Assembly: GCF_964204645.1 (NCBI RefSeq)
Contig: NC_134026.1
Coordinates: 18,558,650 to 18,618,649, forward strand
Source of the DNA: Tubulanus polymorphus
Taxonomy: Eukaryota > Nemertea > Palaeonemertea > Tubulaniformes > Tubulanidae
Direction of reading: 5' to 3'
Length of the DNA: 60,000 nucleotides
Position 1 is the stretch's first letter. Each line of letters opens with the position of its first letter. Made by a program: the position numbers and the translations under genes. Under the pieces are notes generated by a model. That model searched no databases and had not been told where the DNA came from. It worked only from the letters and a program-made list of their open reading frames with translations. Shown here piece after piece: positions 44,701-56,329 of this stretch.

Positions 44701-46959
44701 TTCAACAAACATTGAGAAGAACCCGTTAAACATTGGAATATCTTTATAAACTGAAATGGCTGGCCATAAAATATCCAAAGTTTTTGCTGTCTGGAGTTTC
44801 GTCGAATCATCTTCTTTGTGTGCTTTACTGAAATCAAATTTTGCCAGTTTAAGATTGCTGTGAAATGGTGGAATTGTTTTCACTGGTCCATCATATCTTC
44901 TCCTTGGTCGGACAGATGTTGACTCACTGTTCTCAAATCGAGCAGTCGGCTGGCCAATATCATCAGGAGGGATATTCTGGTAAGCTATTCCGACTGTCAC
45001 ATGCAGGCTAGCTTTGCCATCGAGCGTTTCAATGTTTAAATCATAATTGTCCCACGCTGTACCTGAAATAAGAAGGCAGAAATCGAATTATTTCTCCCAT
45101 CTCCGATCAATGATCAGTTCCAAACGAGACAGAAATTCTTTCTAAAACACTGCTTACCTGTTGCCAGGTATGGAGCAAGCTTTATTCCTGCGGGTGTCTC
45201 TAAGTTTCTTGAGCTACACGTGTATGCCAGCTCATTCTCTATTCGTTTGCACTCATCGTAGCTGATTGAATGACCATTTCGGTTGAGAATTTTGAGAGTA
45301 GTTTTTGATCCCAGCATTGATGACAACCCTAATCCAAGGAATGTGCTCTTCCAAGGACGAACAGCACCACGTGTTGTCGAAAAAACCGCATCAGATGAAA
45401 GAGCTTTTGCTCTTCTTTCTACATTTTGGTTCATGCTACTTGAGAGACCATTAAGAAGTGTTTGGAAAAATGTCTCCGTTAGTGGTGGTATATCTGGAGC
45501 TGATGATTTTAAACTTTCAATTGACGTAGGCACAGGTAACTTTGTTTTAGCCATATTTAGCATTTCTGAACGCAAAGTCATAGCTGTGCTTCTAACGCTT
45601 TCATATAATGGAATCATATTCTGAAGTTTGGATTTTGCTATTTCGAACTCCAATTCACAGTTATAGACGAAGTTGCCTTTTCGATTGCATTCTTTTCCAA
45701 TAACAATCCTGTCCCCAAATCTATTTTTCAGCTTTTCAGTTAAGTTTTGGTAAGTGTACGAGTCGAGATCAGCCCTGAGTCCACCCTCAGAGATATACAA
45801 TTCCTTATACAGCTCCATCAGATGAGATACATATTTTGGGCACTTCATTTCAAGTACCTCAGTTTCAATAAGGTCTGATAAACTAGAAAATGCTGCCTCA
45901 TGTAGTTTTCTACCAGATGATTTTGAGACGGTGTGTTTTTTTTTAGTTTCACGCAGGAACTGGCGTTTACAAGAATTGTGATACTTCGCCTCGATTGCGA
46001 CCAGGTCATCAGTTGCAAGAGACCTTATTCGCTGGCTTTGTTCATTTTCAGGATGTCTCAATGCAGCATCAATAATCTCTTTACTTGATTGTAGAGACTC
46101 GAATGTACACATTTTTTCTATGCTTCCATCTTTACCTCTAATTCTTTTTGTTTTATGAGGGCAGAAAATACATTTATCATGGAGGATGCCTTTGGAATTG
46201 GACCTTGGTAAGTCAGATGATGACCTAGTGGCTTTAGGTGGTGTGCATAAAGGCTCGCCTTGTGATTCACTTTCCCTTTTCTTAGCACATTTGACAGCGG
46301 TAAATCTCCTATTGCACTCACTATGATAATGAAGTTCAAAGGAATCTGCGGTAGACAAGATATATTTAGAGGCATCTTTGAAAACATCTCTCGGACGATT
46401 CAGGCGAACTTCAGCCGCTTTGCGTAAATTTTCTTTTGATTTATACACTCTGAGACCACTCGATTCTTGTTCATTTTTATTGCAGATTACGCATTTCTGT
46501 AAATCGGGAATAAAGGCAACTTAACATTAAATGTTGAATAGTACGAGTTTTTGTATCAACGTTTAATTGCTGTGTCTCATGGTATCCATTGGCTCTCATT
46601 GGATGGACAAGGGATTATATAATCTATAGATAATATTTAAAAAATTTATGTTTTCTAACATGTTTTTCAAATTTTAAAAACTCTGTGTACCTTAACGCCA
46701 ACGAGCACATTAGTGGCAATAGCATCTTCGATTCTCCCAGCCTGATCTGATGCTGCTTCAGACGAAGATATTGCGGACAAGCCCTGAAATTAAAAGCTTA
46801 TATTGCATATATCTCGCTTATCTTAACTTTATAAAAAATGAGATTCAGGGGGGATATTTTCAACTGATGGGTTGACCTTACCTAATAGATAGGTTATATT
46901 TCTAATTTAACATGTTTGATTTCTATACTTACAGTTATAAAGCTTTCTTCAAGATCCAT
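41791..46959 (-). CDS. Academ-like transposase with XPG-type nuclease, four exons
   Basis: Exons: 46959-46933 (starts MDLEESFIT), 46783-46691, 46496-45158, 45062-41791; all junctions keep phase. The N-terminal half has two finger-like pairs: CVIC with YHSEC, and CIFC with YHNSC. The region 45062-43990 opens AWDNYDLNIETLDGKASLHV, a block conserved in this family. The C-terminal half (43989 on) has THEEADTLIVFHA, SSDTDVLVLLISV and AFHALTGCDFTSSFYRKGK; acidic clusters and the Gly-Cys-Asp turn resemble XPG/FEN nucleases. Two in-frame stops occur: TGA at 43995-43993, probably from Trp, and TAG at 42015-42013, after which an acidic Asp/Ser tail stays open to TAA at 41793-41791. The natural end may be either. 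The copy is therefore nearly intact but interrupted. Confidence 0.8.
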
Positions 46960-47100
46960 TGTTTCTGACCATGTTATGGCTATAGGCTACTATATATTAA
47001 CCATGTAGAGTCGGGGTGTAGAGTAAAGCACACTAATCACAAAAGTTTTATTGACTGTTTGGCCTTGTTTTAACATCTGGCAGAACATATTTCAATATTG

Positions 47101-48044
47101 TGCTGTATGAACTTCATTTTGGAAAAAAAAACATTCATTCCTCTTTTCACTTGGATAAACACGTATTGCTAACCCCCTAAAATGCTTCTGTCCCGGGCTT
47201 ATAAGCAAGTGAAAATGTCTGTTAAACCCAATTTTATCTACTACTTATATAAACTGTTGAAGCAAAACTGATTTCAACCATTCCTCAATAGACTTGTATA
47301 AATCCATGTGGGCCAGGGTGTGGCACTTTGGGGCTTCTGTCCAGACAAACTATCACCAGAAAATTTCAGTCATGGGCATTTTTTATTGTTCTGGTGTATA
47401 AACTTCACTTTGTAAGAAAAATCATTCATTCCTCTTTTCACTTGAATAATTACGTATTGCTGACCCCCTAAAATGTTTCTGTCCTGGGCTTGTAGCAAGC
47501 AAAAATGTCTGTTAAACCCAATTTCATGTATATCTGATATATACTGTTTGAATAAAACTTATTTCAACCATTCCTCAATAGACTTGTATAAATCCATGTG
47601 GGCCAGGGTGTGGCACTTTGGGGCTTCTGTCCAGACAAACTATCACCAGAAAATTTCAGTCATGGGCATTTTTTATTGTTCTGGTGTATAAACTTCACTT
47701 TGAAAGAAAAATCATTCATTCCTCTTTTCACTTGAATAAACACGTATTGCTGACCCCCTAAAATGCTTCTGTCCCAGGCTTGTAGCAAGCAAAAATTTCT
47801 GTCAGTATCAGAAAATCCATGGCAGGCATACAATGAATCATAATAACATGGATTTTTTCATTCCTTCCAAAACTTGAATAAAGCCTTCAATTTGGGTCTA
47901 AAATATTGCCCCCAGGGGCCAAACTAGCAGGCTGCGCCTCGGCAGAAGTTCCGATCCTGTATGCGTGCCATAATACCAATCAAATGAAGGCATAAACAGG
48001 TATTCCCCTCTTCACTTGAATAAATGGAGCCAGCTCCCGGTCTA
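47101..48044 (-). repeat. right TIR with 290-bp internal repeats
   Basis: Reverse complement of 40705-41634, with the same 290-bp units (landmark CTTGTAGCAAGC at about 47490 and 47780, and a worn copy at about 47200). The gene's first exon starts 142 bases inside it, so this TIR probably holds the promoter. Confidence 0.93.
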
Positions 48045-48181
48045 CTATGGATAGAGCCAAACAATCAAACACCCGCTGAAGAACCAAAAAGCACCAACTA
48101 GGTATATTCGCATAATACTTCATTTATTAAACATGAACTGCTTTTGATTGTCTTCTCATTATAAGGCTTAAAAAGCCAATT

Positions 48182-48326
48182 AAAATCTAAATGGCGGATT
48201 GGGATTCGAAACCAAATAAAAAAATATATGGTAGTACTCCATAGAAAACAGCAGGGTCAATGAAAGTTAATTTATATATAGCCTCACCTAACCCTAACCC
48301 TATTCTTTCACGCATGATGTGCGTAT
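48182..48326 (-). repeat. SINE-like repeat, copy B
   Basis: Reverse-complement match to 16896-17055, about 25 bases shorter in the middle. It lies between the Academ-like element and the LINE. Confidence 0.55.
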
Positions 48327-48439
48327 TTAGTCACGTATGGGTAGCCACTTTACTACAATTGAACGCAAATGAAAACATTTATCATTATTTAGAAGAAATG
48401 GTCATTTCAAAAGCACACACTTCCCACAGCGATTGTTGT

Positions 48440-50500
48440 TGAGATCTTTTTTATTATAATAATGATAATAAGTAATAATAATTTATTTTCTTATAAAGCC
48501 CAAGTCTAAAACATAATCATTGCACTTGACATTAAAAAGAAAACATACATAAAATAGAGACACATATAAAGAAATTTACATATTAAGTGGAATACTTGAC
48601 TAGAAGTTATGACAAATATGTTCGATTAAAAAGAAAAGTTTTGAGACTAGTTTTAAAAGATTGAACAGTAGGACTAGTTTTAACGTGACTAGGAAGCCCA
48701 TTCCATAATGCTGGCGCCGCACACCTAAAAGCCCTCTCACCCAATTTCCGATTTGACTTAGGTATGACTAGATTATTGGTTACTGAATTGGATCTGAAAG
48801 TTGTCGTGATTGAGTGTAAACAGTTAAAAGAGATTTTAAATACTGAGGAGCAGTATCATTAAGACATTTATAGACAGTTAAAAGAATTTTGAACTCTGAT
48901 CGAACAGCAATTGGCAGCCAATGTAGATCCATTAGAATAGGTGTAATATATGTTCAAACTTTCTAGTTCTTGTTATAAGCCTTGCAGCATTATTTTGAAT
49001 TAGTTGTAGGAGATTAACTAGTGTGTTATTGAATCCAACAAGTAATGAGTTTGCGTAGTCCAAACGAGATGTGACCAGAGAATTTACAGCAGTTTTACAT
49101 GATTTATCATCAAGTAGGTTACGTATCTTACCAATAGTATATAAGTGAAAATTCGCAGCTTTACATACATTACTAACATGGTCAACGAGTGACAAAGAAT
49201 CGCCAAATAAAACACCTAAATTACGAATACATTGAGATGGATAGATCTTTGCACCATCTATAGTAAGAAAAATATCATTAGGCAGAAGACTCTTAAAATG
49301 CGGAGTTCCAAGTATGATAAATTCTGTCTTTTCACCGTAAGCTTTGAGTTTGTTTATGGTTAGCCAATTGAAAATGACACTGACTAGTTTATTTAACATA
49401 TTATGTGTACTTGAAATTTCAACAAAGCATTTAGGATTGACAAACTGATAAAGCTGTTGGTCATCAGCATATATATGATACAGAGTAGAAAGCTGACGGA
49501 TAATCTCTCCAATAGGTAATATATATAACGTAAAAAGTAGAGGCCCTAAAACGGAACCTTGTGGGATACCACATTTAAGTGGTTTACTTGAGGAGCTCGA
49601 TCCCTCGACAACTACAGTTTGAGTACGGTTATCCAAGTACGAACGAATCAAATTAAGTACACTGCCATCAAACCCAAAATCTGATCGAAGACGTTCAATA
49701 AGAATACCATGGTCTATTGTGTCAAAAGCTGCCGAGAGATCAAGCATAACCATAAAAAAAACTTAGCCATCATCCATACCAAATAAAATATCATTGGTGA
49801 CTCTGAGTGGAGCCGTTTCAGTGCTATGATGTGCACGGTAGGCAGACTGAAACGGTTCAAAAAGATTATGATTTTTAAGGTGATCAATAATTCTAGAAGA
49901 TATGACCTTCTCAATGACTTTGGACATGAAAGGAATATTATATACTGGTCGGTAGTTCTTAAAAATTTGGTTATCAAGAGATACCTTTTTTAACACTGGA
50001 TGAACAATTGCATGTTTAAATTCTTCTGGAAAAACACCAGATGTAATGCATTGGTTAACTATTCTAACAAATACACTAAGCATACCAGATGTAGATAAGA
50101 CTGATTTAAATAAGGCTTTAGGGACTGGATCCAACAAACAGGACTTAGGGGCCATTGACCCAATGATTTTACCTAGTTCGTGATCATCAGTTACATTTAA
50201 ATTACTCAATATTGGGGGATTACGTTCTTCAAGCGAAAATAGGGGATCACATTCAACTTTGTCAAGATCACAACGAATAGTTTCAATCTTCTCTGAGAAG
50301 TATGTAGAGAAATTTTCAGCTAATTCTACACTCTGACCAGTGGGCAGTTGCCGTGAATTATTATTCAAAAGGTCATTATTTATGATTTTAAAGGTTTGTT
50401 TTACATCAGTCATTTTACTACAGTAGTATGCAGATTTAGCAGTTTTTATCATATCGACGACTAAATTACGTTGGTGAATATACATATCCTTTTGCCAAAC
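48440..50500 (-). pseudogene. CR1/L2-like LINE, 5'-truncated
   Basis: Frame 50485-49763 has IHQRNLVVDMIKTAKSAYY, then VPKALFKSVL, SGVFPEEFKHAIVHPVLKK, NYRPVYNIPFMSKVIEKVI and FEPFQSAYRAHHSTETA. Frame 49753-48932 continues MLDLSAAFDTIDH, GIPQGSVLGPLLF, catalytic YADD in HIYADDQQLY and IRNLGVLFG, and RLDYANSLL. Past a shift, LHWLPIAVRSEFKILLTVYK and a final FKTSLKTFLFNR run to about 48630. A 3' UTR ends in AATAAATTATTATTA near 48450. The endonuclease and ORF1 are missing, the usual 5' truncation; the RT is broken only at about 49755 and 48935. It abuts BEL/Pao sequence at about 50500. Confidence 0.92.
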
Positions 50501-50865
50501 ATATCATCTAACTGTTTGAGAGGTTATGCCATCTTGTGTTAAACAACGGTCAAACTGGTAATCCTTAAGCGTGTGGACTTCGTCTAGTAACTCAAGCCAT
50601 TTTTTCTCGATTTGGGGAGGGAGTGGATCCCTTATCCCTTATCCCATCCCTTATTACGACGTCAGATATCTTGGATCATGATTTTTTCGCGATACATCAC
50701 TGGTGCCCCGAATCCGAATGTATCGTATATGCTGGATAGTATTGCTGTGACATTTCATTTTAATGGCATTTCGTTAATGGCAATTTTACGCTTTGTGGAA
50801 TAGACATTCTTATTGAAATCTTGTCATCTGCTTTATTCCACAAGACAGCCAATACTTTCATCGCT

Positions 50866-51420
50866 TTACTCTCCCGGCTCACTTGATAGTTGCAGAGATG
50901 CTAGGGCCAAAGTACCAAAATTCCGGAATTTAGAAAGGGGGTCTGGAGGCCCCCAGACAAAATTTTGCGTTTTTGCACCGCCGGAGATGCGTTCTAGAGC
51001 GATCTGGTTGGTCTCGGTAACTGTTACTACATTTTCAATATGCGGAGCAGCACCATACGGAACGGATACTTTTCCTTGTGTCGATGTACTAGCGGCAGTG
51101 TCACGATGGGCATCTTCCATCTGAAAATACGACGGCAGGCATTCGTTGTGCTTCACACCCCTCGCTGCCTTCTTATGCCGCGCGCTATCCGGGTGACGAA
51201 GAATATCTTTTTTCTCGCCACTACCGTATTTGACCAGGTCTTTACAAACGACGCAGTACGCAACGCCAGCTAATTCTAACTTACGAATGTAGTTCGATAA
51301 GTTGTCCCCGTTACTGTCCTTACACTCTAGCCAGTGCCAGTTAAATTTATTTTTTATACCGCTGTCAATTGCCTTTATATCGGCATACTCCCGACTGACA
51401 ATCTTTCCGTGCGTGCTCAT
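50866..51420 (-). CDS. N-terminal BED-like finger of a hAT transposase
   Basis: ATG at 51420. The block KFNWHWLECKDSNGDNLSNY is followed by YCVVCKDLVKYGSGEKKDIL and RHPDSARHKKAA, a C2H2 BED-like finger that opens many invertebrate hAT transposases. There is no catalytic core. The frame stays open through the element's left end and stops in BEL/Pao sequence at 50866, so the last ten residues or so are not the element's own. It could act as a DNA-binding competitor of the full transposase; that is inference. Confidence 0.7.
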   Translation of the reverse strand: MSTHGKIVSREYADIKAIDSGIKNKFNWHWLECKDSNGDNLSNYIRKLELAGVAYCVVCKDLVKYGSGEKKDILRHPDSARHKKAARGVKHNECLPSYFQMEDAHRDTAASTSTQGKVSVPYGAAPHIENVVTVTETNQIALERISGGAKTQNFVWGPPDPLSKFRNFGTLALASLQLSSEPGE

Positions 51421-51884
51421 TTTGCAGACCGTCCCGCTTGACAGCTGCAGGTAAAAAGAAAGTTACAAAGCTGCGTGCCTCAGGACATAGCACGCACGTG
51501 CTAATAATTGAGATGATATTTATTAAATATAATCTTAATTATTACCACGTGCATCTTCACATTGTTGGCGGTCAGCGGAACGATGTACAACGGCGCGTAA
51601 CGATTTGACTATTAATTGGAAATGGCGTCACAACAGTGGTGCTCCGCCTACGCACGCACAGATACCACAACAAGCACACGTATATACATTGTAGCAGAAC
51701 GTCCTCGGAAACAGAGATCAAGATAAAATAACACAGAAGCGACGACGAGTACAAGCAAACGAACGCTTTTACGGTCCGTGCCATTACTGGTCGCCGCGAG
51801 GAATTCTCACCCAATTTCCGGAATTGACATCGGCGATCCTAAATTTCCGGAATTCCGGATATTTCCGGAAAACTAGCATCTCTG
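50893..51884 (-). mobile_element. 992-bp hAT derivative inserted in BEL/Pao RT
   Basis: The ends are CAGAGATGCTAG (50893-50904) and its reverse complement (51873-51884). TAGTTG flanks both sides (50887-50892 and 51885-51890), a 6-bp duplication. Removing the insert rejoins the BEL/Pao reading frame. TTCCGGAA-type palindromes recur near both ends (about 50920, 51817, 51843, 51852). The element codes only for a short N-terminal zinc-finger protein, so it is non-autonomous. Confidence 0.85.
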
Positions 51885-53744
51885 TAGTTGGTCTCCCAGC
51901 ATTTAAGTTCGAAATGTCCTGCTTCTAAGACTGCATTAATTTCTGACGTACGCATCTCTAATTCCGGAATGCTTCGAACACTATCTGCGATATCGTTTAT
52001 GTATCTACAAAGTTTGACGGTTTCCGTAGCATCAGGATATTCGTTCGTGAATTCGTCAGCCGTCATATCCAATGCTATGTTTGCTAAAGCCGGCGACGAT
52101 ACGTTTCCAACGTGAGAACAACTTTCGCATAGATGTCTGGTTCTCTAAACATTTCAAGGTTACGCCATAAGAACCTATGAGTGTGAACATCTACTCCTGG
52201 AGTAACTAGAATCTGATGGTACATTTTCCGCACATCTCCGACTAATGCATACTCATATTCATGCCATCTTATCAACACTGCTAATAAACTATTCAAATGG
52301 TCTCCGCACTTACTGAGATAATCGTTGATCACGTGGCCTTTATAGTTTTCGGCCTGATTGAATACTATTCGACACGGATGAGTCGGCTTTTCTGGTCTGA
52401 TTACTGCATGATCGCTCAGGATAGGACCATCATAATTTTTAATTTCCTCCGGTGACAGTTTTTTCGCGGAGCCAGCTTCAACTAGCTGTTGTACTTGTTC
52501 ATTGTACACATCACCGAATTTGGAATCTTTCAGTAATCGACGTTCAAGTACCTCTATCTTCGCTAATGCTTGGTAATAATTTATTTGGCAATTCCTGCCG
52601 ATCACGTTCCCATGGTAATGGAATTTGCCAACCTTTTTTGTAGCGGATTCGCGAACAATAGCTCCCTCCCTTTTCTTAGTAGCGGTTTTTAATTTTTCTC
52701 CTTTCGCACATTCTTGACAACACCAATTTACGCATACGCCCATTTCTTCCGTTTTCCAAAATCGCAATATGTCTTCCGGATCGTGTATCTGATTTAGGAA
52801 CACGTTGACTTTTTTTGGAATTTTACTATCTTTCAAGCTTGCGCAGCCGAATACAACTCATCCTAAGGTTGTTTCTCGCATTCCAAAATCGCCTTTCTGA
52901 GTGATCGATCCCACATGGAAGTCAACATCGTCTATACCGATAAATATGTCAACTACACCTGTTTCCCGACAGGCATAATCGCTGGAGATACTAAATGTCT
53001 CGCAAATTTCATCAAATCGCGGAGTAATCGAATAACTGCAAATTTTCGGATAGCCAATAGCTTCGATTTTGCTTTTGATGGTACCAGATATGCTTGAAAT
53101 TTCGATCTGATATATTTTCGATGAAGACTGTTGAACTGACTCTCCTACTGTCACTATTTCTAATCCTATGTTCTCCCCGTCTAAATTCAAATCATCCGCA
53201 AAGTCTTGACGCACTAACGTGAGCTGAGAGCGGCTTTTTATAATAAACGGTAGCAGACAATGGTTTTGACTTTTTGGAGTTACAGTTTCCATTTGAAAGG
53301 CTGAATCCAAGAACATGTCTATCGCACTTTTGAGCCCAAACCTCTACTTTTACTTAGTAGCCACTTGAGAACAATAAGCAATTAACGATATCAGCTACTT
53401 TTCCAGTAGTATACATTTCAAAACAGTCACTCTGGAATAGTATTCCTTTCAATTCGGTTGGTTTTCTATAGTGGCTGTTTCGAAGATTCGACTATTGAAA
53501 AGTGACCATTTTGAAACATCTGGTTTCGATAGTGCACACTAGCAGTAGAGGTGACTGTAAAACCACCGGCCTGTTAACAGTGACTTTGTGATAGTAACTC
53601 CTACCATAGCAGCTACTCTCAAAACACATCGTTTCTAAAAGTCAACTATTGAAAAGTGACCATTTTGAGATCGCTTGCCAGATTCCCTGTTATAAATACA
53701 CTGTAGCAACATATGCTTCAGATTTGCAGTGATACGTGACAATA

Positions 53745-55884
53745 TAAACATACTGAGAAACTCTACTCACGCTATAGTTTGGGGTATAGTTCTATTAAAG
53801 AGTGACTCAGTTGAGATCTGAAGATATTGTAGATACTATCTTTGAGGATGTGAAATGTAATGAGCGATTCCCAACTCTCAATTGGAGTTAAATTTGTTTA
53901 CAAATTGTCAATAGTTATGTAGTTTTAAGATAAATCAAAATCGAAATCCTTCTTTTCATGGCGATGTAATTGAATAAAGAATTCAATTTGAACAAATGCA
54001 GCTATTTTCAAGCATAGGTCTGCATTTATTTTTGATTTAAATTCTTAGATTAAAAGCGCAAAAATTCAGGCTAACCTCTCATTATTGAAATGGTGGTTTA
54101 TCTTCAACGGGGGCCTGGATGTCTTTGCATCTTAAATTAAGATGTGCATTTCGGAGTGTTCGAATTTCCCTGAATTCTAATTTTGCGAAATCATTGATTT
54201 TTTTCAAACAAAATATGCTATATCCATGTGGATTTTTAACATTCTAAAGAAATCATCTAAATTGTGCCCATATTAGATCGAATTTAATAGAAGAAACTTT
54301 GTATGGTATTCAAGATTTCATTTGCTAAAGGCCTTTGGTGATCGTCCCTGGGGTCATGAATGAAGAAATCCCGTAATAGAATTTTAAATATTATAAAATT
54401 TGTTAAGGTGAAACCGCAGCGTTTTGACTGTAGACTAACAGCCATCATCAGGTGGAATGTAGACATTCCTAGTGATAAGGGCTTTTAGTAAGATGGCTGT
54501 CAGTCAACAGCTGAAACGTTGTGGTTTAACTATAATAAATTTCATGATACAAAATTCTATTGTGGAATTTCTTCATTTGTCTACAGTTAACACGCTTTAG
54601 AGTATTTTATTCGACTTCTTCGGGTCCTGTAGCCGTTTAGATCGAAAATTATTTACTAATCGGCAAAGAAGGGATATAAAACCGTGTTGGTCGCTATGAG
54701 AGGGATTCCCTGTATATCTGCACCTTAAAATGGTTCCTTTGTTAGTTCTAGCTCACATTCACTTCCAAATTCAAGTATTGGTAACGTTGGTTTACGATAA
54801 TTTGAGAAAAAGAGTTTAGTTGGAGAAAACTGATAATTCAGTTAATGAGTTAACTGATAATCTTATAATTCAGCGATCATTGGTTCATCGATTCAGCGAA
54901 GTTCAAACACCGTACATTTTGGCATGTTATTGTATTGGCACCTTGAAATAAAGTTTCATAGAGATATTGCGGTGCTAAGTTTATCAATATTAAGAGGTAA
55001 TTACTTTTGGTTTGTGGTCTTTTGGTGGCCAATGCAGTTTGTTCATTCGTTCATCAATCACTGTCTAGTTAGCCAGTGTAATTGACCTGCTGACCGATAG
55101 CTGCTGCTGGGTTTTTGATAACCTATATAAACAATTTACTCAACAAAGTGGGAAAGTATGTGAAACTAGAATTACAGCATATTGCATTTCTTTCACATCT
55201 TAAGCCAAAAGAAGTTTTCTCTATCAAATGAAATTGCTGACTTCAAAATTACGTGAACATCTCAACACTGCACTTTTATACGCTAATCGTTTGATCTTTT
55301 ATAATAAGTTGGTAATTTCATTTCAACCAAACTGTATAACTACGAAATAAGATTTTGATTATGGTATCATTTCTAGCAAGCGATAAAATGATTCAATATT
55401 CATTAACGAACAAGCAGAGAACAGTGTGACAAAGTGAACATCACATGGATTATTTAAAAATCGTTTGTATCGAAATAAACAATTAATTCAAGGTTAATTC
55501 TAAGTATTTTAGATACATTTTTGAACATATGATTTTATTTGTATATTCCTCTCTCATATACCCTTAAAAACAAATTAAGCCTAAGAGACAAATTTATTTT
55601 TTTGTCATGTCTTTCTTTTCTACAAAATCAAAGATTTATGAACGTACCAGAATGTTTTATAATCGCAAATGTAAAGAATTCTAGGACTGGCACTATATTT
55701 TAGTATTAATGGATTTAATCCATGATGATGTTATATGAATGAATAGTTTTCCATTTTGTTGAGCGTAATATAATTTAGGGGATTCTTAGCATCTCAAAAA
55801 CTTTGATTTTTTATTCACAGAACTGTATTCAAAGCATACAGAGTTCTGTACACAAAGCATATAGGGTTTAACAGTACCTTTGAA
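53745..55884. other. interior of the large-TIR element
   Basis: AT-rich and without a gene, except for the Penelope-derived piece at 54355-54600. Confidence 0.6.
54355..54600. repeat. Penelope-like terminal repeats, two inverted copies
   Basis: The minus strand of 54455-54414 matches the hammerhead of 2137-2096 but with GAAA changed to CAAA. The plus strand of 54491-54524 matches its 3' half with GAAACGTT kept and the CTGATGA core lost. Both are followed by the same terminal text (TTTCTTCATTTGTCTACAGT in the plus copy). They face away from each other, 35 bases apart, with no RT between. Confidence 0.75.
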
Positions 55885-56329
55885 CCTGTCACGTATCACT
55901 GCAAATCTTTAACAGATGCTGCTATTTTGAACAGGAAATAACCATGCCATCTCAAAATGGTCACTTTTCAATAGTTGACTTTTAGAAACGATGTGATTTG
56001 AGAGTAGCTGCTATGGTAGGAGTTACTATCACTAAGTCACTGTTAACAGGCGGGTGGTTTTACAGTCACCTCTACTGCTAGTGTGCACTATCGAAACCAG
56101 ATGTTTCAAAATGGTCACTTTTCAATAGTAGACTCTTCAAAACAGCCACTATAGAAAACCAACTAAATTGAAAGGAATACTATTTCAGAGTGACTGTTTT
56201 GAAATGTATACTACTGGAAAAGTAGCTGATATCGTTAATTGCTTATTGTTCTCAAGTGGCTACTAAGTAAAAGTAGACGTTTGGGCTCAAAAGTGAGATA
56301 GACATGTTCTTGGATTCAGCCTTTCATTT

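Larger units (their letters stand above)
40702..48047 (-). mobile_element. Academ-like DNA transposon with long TIRs
   Basis: The left end begins TAGACCGGGAGCTGG at 40705 and the right end is its reverse complement ending at 48044. Each is flanked by CTA (40702-40704 and 48045-48047), a 3-bp target duplication. The element is 7,340 bp. Each inverted repeat is about 0.93-0.94 kb, and the outer 250 bases of the two ends look nearly identical, which points to recent activity. Inside is one four-exon gene on the minus strand with Cys/His fingers and an XPG-like nuclease. Short target duplication, long TIRs and an XPG-like nuclease fit the Academ superfamily. I cannot confirm the superfamily without a database comparison. 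Confidence 0.82.
50510..53290 (-). pseudogene. BEL/Pao element 1: protease, RT and start of RNase H
   Basis: Read on the minus strand: retropepsin region (53290-52858) with the SRSQLTLVRQDFADDL block and VVDIFIGIDDVDF. It is followed by RT (52836-51885) with HPCRIVFNQAENYKGHVINDYL, EYALVGDVRKMYHQILV, HRFLWRN and the catalytic region worn to CRYINDIADS, then HFELKCWETNY. The frame resumes beyond the hAT insertion at 50892 with KVLAVLWNKADDKI, SSIYDTFGFGAPVMY and EKKWLELLDEVH, which is the BEL/Pao linker to RNase H. Integrase is absent; the element is cut at about 50510 by the LINE. The Tyr-x-Asp-Asp is replaced by YIND, so the enzyme would be inactive. Confidence 0.9.
53295..56325. mobile_element. 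3.03-kb large-TIR element inserted between BEL/Pao gag and protease
   Basis: Ends are GAAAGGCTGAATCC (53295) and its reverse complement (to 56325), flanked by ATTT on both sides (53291-53294, 56326-56329). Inverted repeats run about 440 bp (53295-53744 and 55885-56325) and each holds two copies of ATTGAAAAGTGACCATTTTG. No transposase is encoded. Removing it joins gag to protease. The superfamily is not clear; long TIRs recall Mutator-like elements, but the 4-bp duplication does not fit them. Confidence 0.85.

Noticed and set aside
51572-51814. 80-codon minus-strand frame inside the hAT derivative
   Set aside because: Lies in the 5' leader of the finger ORF, with no recognisable domain.
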